Shown here: positions 27,814 through 38,700 of the stretch, in pieces
Layout: every line of letters starts with the position of its first letter
How positions within the stretch are numbered: the stretch's first letter is position 1
NCBI GenBank assembly: GCA_963702445.1
Contig: CAVPCZ010000015.1
Location: 54,005 to 118,004, forward strand
Direction: 5' to 3'
Source of the DNA: CAVPCZ01 sp963702445
Lineage (GTDB): Bacteria > Bacteroidota > Ignavibacteria > UBA10030 > UBA6906
Length of the DNA stretch: 64,000 nt
The notes under the pieces: model-generated
Database searches by the model: none
What the model was told of the DNA's origin: nothing
Seen by the model: the letters and a program-made list of their open reading frames with translations, nothing else
Program-made: the position numbers and the translations under genes

Positions 27814-30135
27814 GCCGGCCGTGACCAGTTCCTGATAGAGCCGCGCAACGGAGGGGTCCTGAGGCCAGAGCTGCACCAGCGTTGTCGCGTGACGGAGCGC
27901 CTCCTCCCGGTTTCCACGATCCCGCTGAATCGTCACAAGTGCGACAAGGATGTCTCTGCTGTACGGGTGATTGGCGAGCGCCTCTTCCAGAACCGTGACC
28001 GCGCGGGCGGCGCTCCCCGTCGAATTTAATCCGATAGCGTAGGCATAGGCATAGTTGGGTTCGTCGGAACGCAGTTCGGAGGCCCGCTTCAGATGGTTGA
28101 GCCCTTCCGCCGGCCTCTGCTGTCGTACCATCAGTAATCCCAATGCATAGTGGGCATCGGCAAAGTCAGGGTTCATCTTCAGAGCATCATTCAGCACCAG
28201 TTCCCCCTTCTGCTCTTCTCCCTTGATGCGGTACAGGTCAGCCAGGTTCACGTACGTGAGCATGAAGGCCGGTTCCATACCTATGGCCGCCCTGTACTCC
28301 GCCTCCGCGGTGGCAAAGTCCCGGTTTCGCAGCGCCATGTTTCCGAGATTCATGTGAGCGGACGGGTGATCGGCATTGAACTCCTGAACGGACCGGTACT
28401 CCGCTATCGCCTTCTCCAGAAGGTCCTGCCCTTCCGCCGGGAGGGATGTCAGCGGCACATCCAGCAGGGCGCCCGTTGCCTCCACACGGATCGCCAGAAG
28501 GTCGTCTCTCAGCAAGTGCTTCGCCTGATAGAATCGTTCAGCCGGGGGGAGAACGGCAAGGGCCTGGACTGCCCCCAGCCGGAGCAGCGGCTCGCCGTCA
28601 ATGAGTGCCCGGCGAACGGCCGCGGCGGCGACTTCGCCCGGGTACCTCTGCAGCATCGAGAGTGCGGTCCCCCGGACGATCGCCGGAGCGCCACGGTCGC
28701 CGGCAAGCCCCACAAGGAGATCCGGAGCTCCCGGTGATCCTCTCCGTCCGGCGTGGAGAACAGCAGCGTAGTGAGTTGTGTCTCCACCCTTTCTGCCATA
28801 CCACTTCGTCATGTATTGCGTCGCCCACCGGACACTCTTCCCGGGGTGACACGCATTGCAGGTGTTGGGAACTCCGAACCGCTCGGTGAACGCCGGGCGT
28901 GGAATGCGGTAGCAGTGATCACGTCGTACGTCGACACCCATGTAGGTACGCGTCGGCATGTGGCAGTCAATACAGCTCGCCCCGGTGGAATCGGGATTAT
29001 GGAAATGATGGTCACGTGCTCCGAATTTCTCCGCCAGGTGGCAGCGGTAGCAGAGCGTGTTGTCCAGTGCAAATACCTTCATGCTGTGCGGCTCGTGACA
29101 GTCGCTGCAGATCACCCCCCGGTGGTACATCTTGCTCTGCTTGTAGGATGCGTACTCGTAGACCTCGTCCATGATCTGCCCGTCGGCAAAGTAGAGCTGT
29201 TCTTCAAGGAGCGACGGCTGATGCGTGGTCATCAGGGGCTGCCCGGGCGTATATGGCTCGCGGAGCTGGGACCGGCGGACGTGGCAACGGGCACAGGTTT
29301 CCAGAAGAACATCCGAGGTGAGAGGTGTCGTCCGCGTTGAATTGCCGGTCTTCACATCCATGGTCCATGTACCGCGGTCCGGATCTTTCAGGCGGACGGT
29401 TAACCCCATCGTTTCTCCGGCCCGGGGCTTTCCCCCTTTGCCGATGGTATTCGCCCATGCCACGTGCTCCGACCCCGGACCGTGGCAGGCTTCGCAGGCA
29501 ACCGAGATGTCGGTCCAGGAAGTGGCGTACTTCCTCTCCTGCCGGTCGTAATTCTTGAGGAGGTTGGTGGAATGGCATTCCGCACACATATAGTTCCAGT
29601 TCTGGGCTATGCGCGTCCAGAAAAGAATATCGTTCGGGGGGATGCGCTCATCCCCGTAGATATGAAACCACCGTTGTCCTCCCGCTTTCTTCGGGCGAGA
29701 GTCCCAGCAGAGCGGGAGGGTCTGCAACTTGCCTCCGGGAAATTGGATCAGATATTGCTGAAGGGGCCGGTATCCAAACACATAGCTGATCCTGTAATCA
29801 TGCAGCTCCCCATCCTCCCCTTCGGTGCGTACGAAATATCCATTCCGGTTCTTCGTGAATCGGGAGGTAATGCCGTGCTGGGTAAAGGCGGCGTTGTCAA
29901 AATCACCCAGGACGGTGGAATCGTTCGGGACATCCATCGCCCGGGCATGATCGGAGGTTTTCCAGAGACCGAACTCGCGCTTGTGGCAGTCGACACAGGC
30001 CTTGTAGCCGGTGTACGTGGCGGTGACGGCGCTGGCCGGGATGGTCCTGTCTTTCGGAGACGGGCATCCCGCGAATATGAGTGCCGCAAGGGAGAAAATG
30101 ATACAGAGGGTGTGGGGGATACGGAAAGCAGGCAT
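27805..30135 (-). CDS. Octaheme cytochrome c lipoprotein with HEAT and TPR repeats
   Basis: An intact 776-aa protein. The signal ends in a lipobox (LIFAGC), so it should be lipid-anchored. The heme part (~40-400) carries eight CxxCH motifs: CVDCH, CAECH, CEACH, CARCH, CSDCH, CYRCH, CIDCH and CNACH. It also contains FWTRIAQNWNYM and YHRGVICSDCHEPHS, as in Bacteroidota multiheme proteins annotated tetratricopeptide cytochromes. A HEAT-like stretch (~450-560, RGTALSMLQRYPGEVAAAAV, LLRLGAVQALAVL) and 4-5 TPRs (~570-770, AHMNLGNMALRNRDFATAEAEY, DAHYALGLLMVRQQRPAEGL) follow. It is transcribed away from the Rieske/cytochrome b operon. The repeats suggest docking to other cytochromes; the redox partner is unknown. 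Start 30135 is the Met before the hydrophobic signal. Confidence 0.88.
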   Translation of the reverse strand: MPAFRIPHTLCIIFSLAALIFAGCPSPKDRTIPASAVTATYTGYKACVDCHKREFGLWKTSDHARAMDVPNDSTVLGDFDNAAFTQHGITSRFTKNRNGYFVRTEGEDGELHDYRISYVFGYRPLQQYLIQFPGGKLQTLPLCWDSRPKKAGGQRWFHIYGDERIPPNDILFWTRIAQNWNYMCAECHSTNLLKNYDRQERKYATSWTDISVACEACHGPGSEHVAWANTIGKGGKPRAGETMGLTVRLKDPDRGTWTMDVKTGNSTRTTPLTSDVLLETCARCHVRRSQLREPYTPGQPLMTTHQPSLLEEQLYFADGQIMDEVYEYASYKQSKMYHRGVICSDCHEPHSMKVFALDNTLCYRCHLAEKFGARDHHFHNPDSTGASCIDCHMPTRTYMGVDVRRDHCYRIPRPAFTERFGVPNTCNACHPGKSVRWATQYMTKWYGRKGGDTTHYAAVLHAGRRGSPGAPDLLVGLAGDRGAPAIVRGTALSMLQRYPGEVAAAAVRRALIDGEPLLRLGAVQALAVLPPAERFYQAKHLLRDDLLAIRVEATGALLDVPLTSLPAEGQDLLEKAIAEYRSVQEFNADHPSAHMNLGNMALRNRDFATAEAEYRAAIGMEPAFMLTYVNLADLYRIKGEEQKGELVLNDALKMNPDFADAHYALGLLMVRQQRPAEGLNHLKRASELRSDEPNYAYAYAIGLNSTGSAARAVTVLEEALANHPYSRDILVALVTIQRDRGNREEALRHATTLVQLWPQDPSVARLYQELVTAGRR

Positions 30136-30332
30136 GATGGGATCCGGAGGAGGAATAGTGTACAGAAAGTACGAAATCTTTGCCTCGAAAAGCAACGCTC
30201 CTTTCCTGCCCTTTCATCTGTCGAAGGCAAGCAGTATATTCAGACTGAAGCCCTCAAGTGAATCCAGGTTCTCCCGGTCCCCGGCGGTCCGGCGAGGACT
30301 GCACAGGCACCAATCACCCTTTTAAACCTCAC

Positions 30333-30809
30333 ATGAATCCCCTTCAGGCCGGCAAACACGAGGCCGGGACACTTTCACGCCGTGATGCGATCGCAAAACT
30401 GGCCGCGGGGTCCGTTGCCGTTGCAGCCGTCACAGCGTTGCTGGTGTTCCTCCGCGTCCCCATACCATCCAGCCTGAGAGAACGGACGCTTGTCAGGCTC
30501 GGAAATCCGGACCGCTTCCCGTTCAACGCCTTCACCTTTGTACCGGAAAAGAACATTTTCATCCACCGGACCCGGGAAGGTTTCCGGGCGGTGTCCGCGC
30601 TTTGCCCCCATCTCGGTTGCGTCATCACCTCCACCGGGCGTGGTTTCCGATGCCCCTGTCACGGATCGACATTCGACGTCAGCGGCGGAGTCCTGGAAGG
30701 TCCGGCACCAAAGCCGCTGTCATGGTTGAAGGTCGGTCTGGCTCCGGACGGACAGATCACCGTCGACACGTCCGAGAGGGTTTCGGGAGAACAGATCCTG
30801 AGGGTGTGA
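30333..30809 (+). CDS. Rieske iron-sulfur protein of a cytochrome bc-type complex
   Basis: An intact 158-aa protein. A twin-arginine-like start (SRRDAI, residues 15-20) is followed by one membrane helix (~24-42). The Rieske domain has CPHLGC (C91, H93, C96) and CPCHGS (C107, C109, H110): C91/H93 and C107/H110 bind the 2Fe-2S cluster and C96/C109 form the structural disulfide. The cytochrome b gene begins 4 bp downstream and an octaheme cytochrome c gene overlaps that one, so the three encode one quinol-oxidising complex. The ATG at 30333 gives the usual short cytoplasmic tail. Confidence 0.93.
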   Translation: MNPLQAGKHEAGTLSRRDAIAKLAAGSVAVAAVTALLVFLRVPIPSSLRERTLVRLGNPDRFPFNAFTFVPEKNIFIHRTREGFRAVSALCPHLGCVITSTGRGFRCPCHGSTFDVSGGVLEGPAPKPLSWLKVGLAPDGQITVDTSERVSGEQILRV

Positions 30810-30813
30810 CCCG

Positions 30814-32272
30814 GTGCCAGAACACAATCATATCATCCGGCGGAATCTGAGGGCATCGCTGAACACCATTCTCACCGTTCTGCGTCGTACAGGGGCTGAA
30901 CGGACATCGGTCCGGGAACGCTCTCATTCCGTCTCCCGGAACTTTTTTCTCCATATGCACAGCGCCCGGACGCATCTCTACAGTCTGCATCCGGGCTTCA
31001 CCCTCGGGCTGGGCGTCATGTCATTCTCTCTCTTTCTGATACTCCTCTTCACCGGTGTCCTCCTGATGGTCTATTATGTTCCCTCCGTGGAACAGGCCTA
31101 CGGGTCGGTCAAGGATATCTCCACGGTGGTCACGGGTGGTAGGTACATCAGGAACATCCACCGGTGGGGCGCACACGGAATGGTGGTGGTGGTCGTCCTC
31201 CACCTCGCGAGAGTCCTGTTCACATCAGCCTACACCGGCACGCGCAGGGTGAACTGGCTGGTCGGCATCCTCCTGTTCTGTATGACCATCCTGTTCAGCT
31301 TCAGCGGATACCTGCTTCCCTGGGACCAGCTCGCGTTCTGGGCGGTCACTATCGCGTCGAACATCGTCGCATCCACACGGGAACTGACGGATCTCCTCGG
31401 CATCACCGCACTTGTTGATCCCGGAGGATTCGTCCGCCGCCTTCTTCTGGGCGGCGAAAACGTCGGCCAGGATGCACTTACACGGTTCTATCTGCTGCAC
31501 GTCGTGGTTCTCCCGATCACGACCATCGTTCTTATCGGCGTGCATTTCTGGCGAATACGCAAGAGTGACGGTCTTGCCATTCCTGCCGGAAGCGGATGAT
31601 CTCGTTCTGAAAGCACAGGGAGTACTCGAACCTGCCGCCTTGCAGGAGGCGATACTGCGCCGGGAACATACCGTTTTGAGCTGGCCCACCGCTCTCTGGG
31701 CGGAAGGAGCGGTCTTCCTTCTTGTGTTGGCGGCACTCATGCTCTGCGCCATTCTCGTTGACGCGCCGCTCCTGGCCCCCGCCGATGTCTCCCTGCCCGA
31801 GAACCCCGCAAAATCTCCCTGGTACTTTCTTGGTGTTCAGGAACTCGTCTCCTATTCGTCTTTCACCGGCGGAGTCCTGGTCCCGCTGCTTCTGCTTCTT
31901 GCTCTTGTTGCTGTTCCCTTCGTGGACCGCGAGGAGAAAGGGACAGGCCACTGGTTTGGCGGAGAGCAAGGGAGAAGAGTCGTGCTCCTTTCCGCGCTTG
32001 TGGCATCGGTCATGACCATCGGAATCATGGCGATCGCGATTGGCGTCGGCTGGCAGTGGACGCGGAACGCGCCTGCCGTCCTCGCGCTGATCGCAAATCC
32101 CGGAAGCATTCTCGCGATGCTGTACGGCGTGTGGTCATGGCGGGTCTTGCGGTCGACGTCGTCGACCAAGATGGGTGTCTTTGCCCTTGTTTCCTGCTCT
32201 CTGATGGGAGGAATCATCATGACGATCGTCGGGATATGGCTCCGCGGACCGAACTGGGAGTTCGTGTGGTGA
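30814..32272 (+). CDS. Cytochrome b subunit, menaquinol type (one frame break)
   Basis: About 485 aa. The N-terminal cytochrome b6-like half has LGVMSFSLFLILLFTGVLLM, heme-ligand histidines in IRNIHRWGAHGMVVVVVLHL, FSFSGYLLPWDQLAFWA, and the second histidine pair around YLLHVVVLPITTIVLIGVHF. The C-terminal half has NPAKSPWYFLGVQELVSY (the PEWY-like Qo region, here SPWYF), VPLLLLLALVAVPFVD and 3-4 more helices, ending NWEFVW. A one-base frame break near 31578-31590 (AIPAGSG versus LPEADDLVL) separates the halves and looks like an assembly error, though split b6/IV subunits exist naturally. The GTG start lies 4 bp after the Rieske stop. It oxidises menaquinol and feeds the Rieske protein. Confidence 0.9.
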
Positions 32273-34325
32273 CAGAGACTCAACTCAGGCGACGGTATCA
32301 GAGCGCAGCCGGCGTCGCGGCGTTCTGTTTTCTCTGCCTGGTGGGAGTGACGATCCTGCATGAAGAGAGTCAGAACGCCTGGAAGGAGTACCAGCAGGCG
32401 TATCGGGACACGCTGGTCGAGCCGGGCGTCTATCGCCGCTCCAGAAAGAGTCTGCGATGGAATACCCCGTCGAAGTCCGGCAGATCCGCATTCCGGCGAA
32501 TACAGACGAACGGATCGTTGCGTTTCATGCCATGTGGGGATTGAAGACGCTCGGATGCGGGGTCTCCCTCTTCCCTACCGGGCCCACAGCGGGACCCTGC
32601 TGGCAACGCACCCGCCGGAGCGATTCGGTTGCACGGTGTGCCACGGGGGGATCGGCCAGTCGCTCAACCGCCAGGAATCATGCGGCGCGGAACAAGCCGA
32701 TCTGCTTCATGTCCCGTTTGTCTCCCTGCAGGCCATCGAATCTTCCTGCGGGCGGTGTCATCTCGCGATGTTCGATACCTCCGGAGCCGGCATGCCGGCT
32801 CTCCTACGGGGAAAACTGGTATTCCGGAGGGAGGGCTGCCTTGGCTGTCACCGGGTGCGCGGGAAAGGTGGGTCGGTCGGGCCCGATCTCACAAACGAAG
32901 GATCCAGAAACTGCGTGCGTTTGACTTCTCCCGCGTCTCCGGTCCGCAGACGATCTCGGAACTGGATGCGCCGCCACTTCATGGATCCGGGAGGGGTATC
33001 GCCGGGATCCAGCATGCCGGCGTTTGCCCTTCCGGACGAAGATATCGAACCCTGATCATTGCCGTCCGGGGATTGTTCAGCTCAACGCTTCCCACCGGAG
33101 TATCTCACCCTTCCTCTCATTAAGGAACTCAAAGGCGTCAGCCCTCCTGTCGAGGGAGAAGAAGGGTACGCGCTGTTCTGTGTGGCCTGTCACGGCCGGG
33201 AAGGCAAAGGGAGGGAGTATGCAAACACTCAGTTCGGGGTCCCCTCACTTGCCAACGAGGATTTCCAGTCGGTTGCCTCGGATGACTACCTGCTTCTCAC
33301 GATGGTGGAAGGCAGAGGCGGGAGGATGATGGCGTCCTGGTCATCCCGCGGTCTCTCATCTTCAGGACAGGGAGCTGCGTGAGATTGCCGGTGCACTCCG
33401 GAGATGGCGATCCCCCTTTCGGCCGCTCGCCGCTGTCAGTCGTGCGGGTACCTCCCGTTCAGAGGGAGAGCAAGTGTTCGACCGCATGTGTGCCGCTTGC
33501 CACGGCGCCAGCGGTGCCGGCGATCTGGCCAAGGGAATCAACAATCCCGACTTCCTCGCACTGGCAAGCGACCGGTTCTTGCTGGAGACGATCGTGAAGG
33601 GGCGCTCCAACACGGCGATGCCGGCATGGAGCCGTTTGACCGACCGGGAACTGGGGAATCTGCTTGCGTTCCTGCGGAGCCTGCAGACGAAAGCGGTTCG
33701 GTCTGAATCGGCGATACCTGTCCGGGGTGGCTCCGTCAGGAGCGATCCGGCCCGCGGCGACTCGCTCTTCTATACTCTCTGCAGCCGGTGTCACGGCAGA
33801 TACGGCGAGGGAGATCTCGGACCCGCTATCCTGAACCGGGATTTCCTGGCTGCCGCGACGGACGGGTTTCTGTTCGGAACCATCTCACGCGGACGGGAAC
33901 ACACGCCGATGTTCGGATGGACCAGCCAGGCGCGGGCGGGAAAGAAACTCAATGCAGCCGATGTCCGTGATATTGTGGCCTTCATGCGCACGGCTCCGCG
34001 CCCCGATTTTCTCCCGGCCGGCGCGGGCACGGGGAATCCCGCAACCGGAAAGAAACTCTTTCAGGAGCTGTGCGCGGAGTGTCACGGCGAGACCGGAGAG
34101 GGGAAGAAGGCGCCCGCCCTGCACAATCAGGAATTTCTCGGCGCCGCCACGAACGGCTACCTGCTGGCCACCATCACGCTCGGCCGGCGCGGCACACCCA
34201 TGCCCTCGTGGGGAACAGGTTCACCGCAGCACAGACGACTCACCGCCGGTGAGCGAAAGGATCTTGCGGCGTTCATCCGTTCATGGCAAACGGTTGTCAT
34301 TCGAAGCGACGCTCTGCGCCGGTAA
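32269..34325 (+). CDS. Multidomain octaheme cytochrome c of the bc-type complex (many frame breaks)
   Basis: About 680 aa when joined. GTG at 32269 overlaps the cytochrome b stop (GTGA). An N-terminal membrane anchor (AGVAAFCFLCLVGVTILHEE) precedes eight CxxCH sites: CVSCH (~32519), CTVCH, CGRCH, CLGCH, CVACH, CAACH, CSRCH and CAECH. The first three form a multiheme head (VGIEDARM, CHGGIG). The rest are successive class I cytochrome c modules, each with a Met-containing loop (SSMPAFALPDED, NTAMPAWSRLTD, HTPMFGWTSQ, GTPMPSWGTG). At least six indels are needed (near 32455, 32510, 32905, 32955, 33055 and 33345). It takes the place of cytochrome c1 and would carry electrons from the Rieske protein to periplasmic acceptors. 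Confidence 0.8.
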
Positions 34326-34342
34326 CCGTCCGTCTGTTCGAA

Positions 34343-34361
34343 CGTGTTTCCCCGAAACACG
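34343..34361 (+). terminator. Hairpin after the bc-type complex operon
   Basis: A perfect 8-bp inverted repeat (34343-34350 with 34354-34361, loop CCC) starts 18 bp past the octaheme cytochrome stop. No U tract follows, so this is a tentative terminator. Confidence 0.4.
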
Positions 34362-34584
34362 CCGCCACTGCTTCGTCACGTCCTCCACTCGAGCCGGCCG
34401 CTGTACGAATGACGGTCGGAGGCCCCGCCTTCCACCGCTTCCTGATTTCCCTGTAGAACCGCACATTCGGTTGAATTTCTCCGCGCATATTTGGGTATAT
34501 ATAGGAAATTTATTATCCGGCAGGCATATGTTGAATGTCGTTTCACTCCCGCCCCACGCTTTCCATCGCAGATCCTACTCCCTG

Positions 34585-35297
34585 ATGAAGGCCCGCTTCG
34601 CCTTTGCAGCTGTAATGCTCATGCTTCTCGCTCCCGGCCAGTCCAGAGCGCAGAAGTCCGAGGCATGGCTGGACTTCATCGCCAACTGGAGCCCCGAAGG
34701 CGTCTGGAGCTACGAACTCAATCCCGGCCTCGCCAAAGGGCTGGGGGGCGCGCAGTGGGTGGAAGGATACATGGCATCGACAGCGACCTATCAACCTTTC
34801 AACTGGCTGAGCACCGAAGGGAACCTCGAGGCCCACTACACATCATGACCAGAACGACGGAAAACGTCATCGAGATCCGTCCCTGGCTCGGCTCGAATTT
34901 CATCTGGGCGACCTTTGGCAATTACCTGAACCTCTTCTACCCCTTTGTGAGCTTCCGGCTGGAGGAACGGCTCCGTTGGTACCAGCCGAGCGGTACGTTT
35001 GAAGCAAAAACACGCGCACGGTTGCGTCTCTCCACGCGGTTCACACTGAACAACGAGACACTCGTGCAGGGAACGTACTATCTCATGTTTCTTGCGGAAA
35101 CTTTTGCGACGCTGCAGGGAGAAATCAAGGAGGTGTCCGCTGACCGGAGGCGATTTCAGGCAGGGATTGGCTACGTGATCGAACTCGAGACGCGTATGGA
35201 GTTCAACTACGTGATGATGCGGACCCGAAACACGTACACGAACTCCTTCGAGGAGGACAGCCGGATTTTCTGGCTCGCCGTGAAGCACTTCTTCTGA
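34585..35297 (+). CDS. DUF2490-like outer membrane protein (one frame break)
   Basis: About 236 aa. Signal peptide (FAFAAVMLMLLAPGQSRAQ), then KSEAWLDFIANWSPEGVWSYELNPGL-like strands, GYMASTATYQPFNWLSTEGN, and after a frame change near 34842 ENVIEIRPWLGSNFIWA, RLEERLRWYQ, ETRMEFNYVMMRTRN and the barrel-closing end FWLAVKHFF. The final aromatic residue and alternating strands indicate an outer-membrane beta-barrel of the DUF2490 type. A longer start at 34529 is possible. It lies 260 bp after the octaheme cytochrome operon; the spacer has an AT-rich stretch (34490-34515) that could hold a promoter. Whether it serves the cytochromes, for instance as a porin, is unknown. Confidence 0.7.
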
Positions 35298-35398
35298 GTA
35301 CCGTTCTGCTTGCCGCACTGCTGTCCGGCGAACATCGCCCCCGGACGGAGCGGCCGTGAACACCGTACCCGGACAGGAACGGGAAAAACAGATTGCAC

Positions 35399-35426
35399 TT
35401 GACAAGACCCGTTTTTCCAGTATATT
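35399..35426 (+). promoter_or_regulatory. Sigma70-like promoter upstream of gltB
   Basis: TTGACA at 35399-35404 and TATATT at 35421-35426 are spaced by 16 bp. The site lies ~285 bp before the gltB start, implying a long leader. Inferred from consensus only. Confidence 0.5.
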
Positions 35427-35512
35427 GTCTTTATCAATACTTCAGCACTTTACCTTGAACGCAATCAAACATACCGCACAGACTTCACCAGCCGGCACCC
35501 TGATGGACGCCC

Positions 35513-35607
35513 GCCTCGGTGTTTGATTATGCGTTCATTCATATTATTCCCACGACGATGAGCCCGGTTCTCCCGCTGATTATTATCAGCTGACGAGCAA
35601 CCGAGGC
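35513..35607 (+). promoter_or_regulatory. Possible structured leader RNA of gltB
   Basis: An 8-bp perfect inverted repeat (35513-35520 with 35600-35607) encloses 79 nt that include a perfect 6-bp hairpin with a 4-nt loop (35575-35590). This sits inside the predicted gltB 5' leader, with no convincing gene between promoter and gltB. It could be a cis-regulatory RNA or a decayed sequence; no known riboswitch consensus was recognised. Confidence 0.3.
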
Positions 35608-35710
35608 TAGCGACGCCCACACCCCACAGCTCCAGTTTCCACGAAGTACCAAGGTCAAGCAGAGTTCGCCTCGGACAGAGGGCCGTTGTCGATGTCCGGA
35701 AGGGTGAACA

Positions 35711-38700
35711 ATGCACGACAGACCGCTTTTCAGCGACTTCCCGCTGTATGATCCGCGAACGGAGCATGATGCCTGCGGCATCGGCTTCGTCGTGAACATC
35801 AACGGCGAGAAATCCCACGAGATCATCACCAAGGGGATCGAGATCCTCGTCAAATCTCACCCACCGCGGTGCCTGCGGATGCGATCCCGACACAGGCGAC
35901 GGCGCCGGCGTGACCATCCAGATTCCCCACGCCTTCTTTGTCCGCGAATGCCGCTCCCTCGGGTTCGAACTTCCCCCTGAAGGCGGATACGGCGTCGGCA
36001 TGATCTTCCTGCCCGTCGAACCGCAACCCCGCTTTCAGTGCCAGGGGATTCTCGACCGGATCGTCCAGGAGGAGGGACTCAGCGTGCTCGGGTGGCGGGA
36101 TACGCCGATCGATGCGGATGCCATCGGCCGTACGGCCCGTGCTTCACAGCCGTACATCGAACAGCTGTTCGTCCGGGGTGCGGAGGGATTGAGCCGCGAT
36201 GAACTGGACAGAAAGCTCTATGTGATCCGGAAACGGGCGGAATCAGAAATCGCCGCCTCGGACATCCGCGAGAAGCAGTTCTTCTATGTTCCCTCAATGT
36301 CCTCCTGGACGATCGTGTACAAAGGCCTCCTGCTTGCACCGCAAATCTCCCGGTTCTATACGGATCTTTCCGATCCGCTGGCCGCAAGCGCACTGTGCCT
36401 CGTGCACCAGCGTTTCTCGACGAATACATTTCCCAGCTGGCAGCTTGCCCATCCGTTCCGCTACATCTGCCATAACGGCGAGATCAACACCGTGCGCGGA
36501 AACATGAACTGGATGCATGCACGCCAATCGGTCCTCGCCTCTCCGGCATTCGGGAGCGACATCAACCGGATCTTCCCCATCATACAACCGGGCGGCAGCG
36601 ATTCCGCCGCGCTCGACAACAGCGTGGAACTGCTCGCCCTGGGCGGCCGTTCCCTTCCCCATGTGATGGCCATGCTCATACCGGAGGCGTGGGACGCAGA
36701 CGGGACCATGGATGCCGCGAAGCGCGCGTTCTACGAGTACCATGCCTCGCTGATGGAACCGTGGGATGGGCCGGCCGCGGTGGCATTTACGGACGGACGC
36801 ATCATCGGTGCCACGCTGGATCGGAACGGACTGAGGCCCGCGCGCTATCTCGTGACGAAGCAGAACCTCCTCGTCATGGCCTCGGAGGCCGGGGTCCTGC
36901 CGGTGGATCCGGCCGATGTGACCATCCGGGGATGCCTTGAACCGGGCAAAATGCTTCTCGTGGATCTCACGGAACAACGCATCGTCCCCGATGAAGAACT
37001 GAAGAACAGGCTTGCCACACGGCAACCGTACGGACAGTGGATTGCGGGAAAACCAGATCCGTCTGGAGGATCTGGCAGATCCGCCCCGCGCCTTCGGCTT
37101 CAACCCGCAGGATATCCTCAAGACGACAGCGCGCATTCGGCTACACCGATGAGGACGTGCGCATGATCGTCAGCCCGATGGCCACAACGGGTGAGGAGCC
37201 GATCGGGTCCATGGGAACGGATACGCCCCCGGCATTCCTTTCGGACAAGCCGCAACCCCTGTTCAACTATTTCCGGCAACTCTTCGCCCAGGTGACGAAC
37301 CCGCCCATCGACTCGCTTCGCGAAGCACTGGTGATGTCGCTGACGAGCTACATCGGAACCGAACGCAACATCCTCGATGAGAAACCGCAGAATTGCCACA
37401 CGCTCAAGCTCGCCGGCCCGATTCTCACCAATCGGGATCTGGAAAAAATGCGCCGCGTCTCACAGGGGGATTTTCTTGCCACCATGCTGCCGATGCTCTT
37501 TCGCGTTGATGGCGGCGCCAGGGAACTCGAGCGGGCCCTGGATGGCCTCTGCCGGAGGGCATCGCTGGCGATTCAATCGGGGTACACGATCATCATTCTC
37601 TCCGATCGCGGCGTCGACGAAGAGTATGCACCGATCCCGAGTCTCCTTGCCCTGACGGCAGTACACAACCATCTGGTCCGCGAAAAGACCCGTACGCAGG
37701 TGGCGCTCGTCGTTGAATCGGGAGAGCCCCGCGAAGTCCACCACTTCTGCCTGCTGATCGGATACGGCGCGAGCGCGGTGAACCCGTATCTGGCGATCGA
37801 AACCATTGAAGACATGGCAGCCAAAGGGCTCCTGCCCGCCGGGATCACGTTCGACAGGGCGCTGCTCTACTACACGAAAGCCCTCCGCAAGGGTCTGCTG
37901 AAGACCATGTCGAAAATGGGAATCTCCACGTTGCAGAGCTACCGCGGCGCGCAGGTGTTCGAGGCGCTGGGACTCAACAAGGAGGTCGTCGACAAGTACT
38001 TCACCGGCACCTCGTCCCGCATCGGGGGTGTCGGTCTTGATGTGCTTGCCCGGGAAGCGCAGATGAAACACGAATTCGCGTTCCAGCGAAATCGCGCACC
38101 ATACCCCGGATCTGGATCTGGGAGGCAACTACCAGTTCCGCATGGATGGTGAACGCCACCTCATTGAGCCGATGACAATCCAGAAGCTCCAGCAGGCGGT
38201 CCGCCGCTCTGATGCGGCGAGCTTTTCGGGAATTCACCGGCCTGGTCAATGATCCGGGCAGGGCGCCCCTGACCATCCGGGGATTGATGGAGTTCAAGAA
38301 AGGAACCAGGAGCGTTCCCCTTGAGGAAGTTGAACCCGCGGCGAAGATCGTCACCCGTTTTGTCACCGGCGCAATGTCCTACGGTTCCATCAGCAAAGAG
38401 GCGCACGAGACGCTGGCTATCGCCATGAACCGGATCGGGGGCAAATCCAATACCGGTGAGGGGGGAGAAGATGAGGAACGTTTCACGCCCGACCCCGGAG
38501 GAGACCTCCGGCGGAGCGCCATCAAGCAGGTGGCCTCGGCCCGTTTCGGCGTCTCGGCCCACTACCTGATCAATGCCGACGAAATCCAGATCAAAATCGC
38601 CCAGGGGGCAAAACCGGGCGAAGGCGGACAACTCCCGGGTCACAAGGTCGACGTCTACATCGCCAGAACGCGGCATGCAACTCCGGGTGTCGGGCTGATC

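Noticed and set aside
31570..31620. Natural split of cytochrome b into b6 and subunit IV.
   Set aside because: The stop at 31597-31599 has no new start or ribosome site after it in the second frame, and similar breaks occur in unrelated genes nearby, so an indel is simpler.
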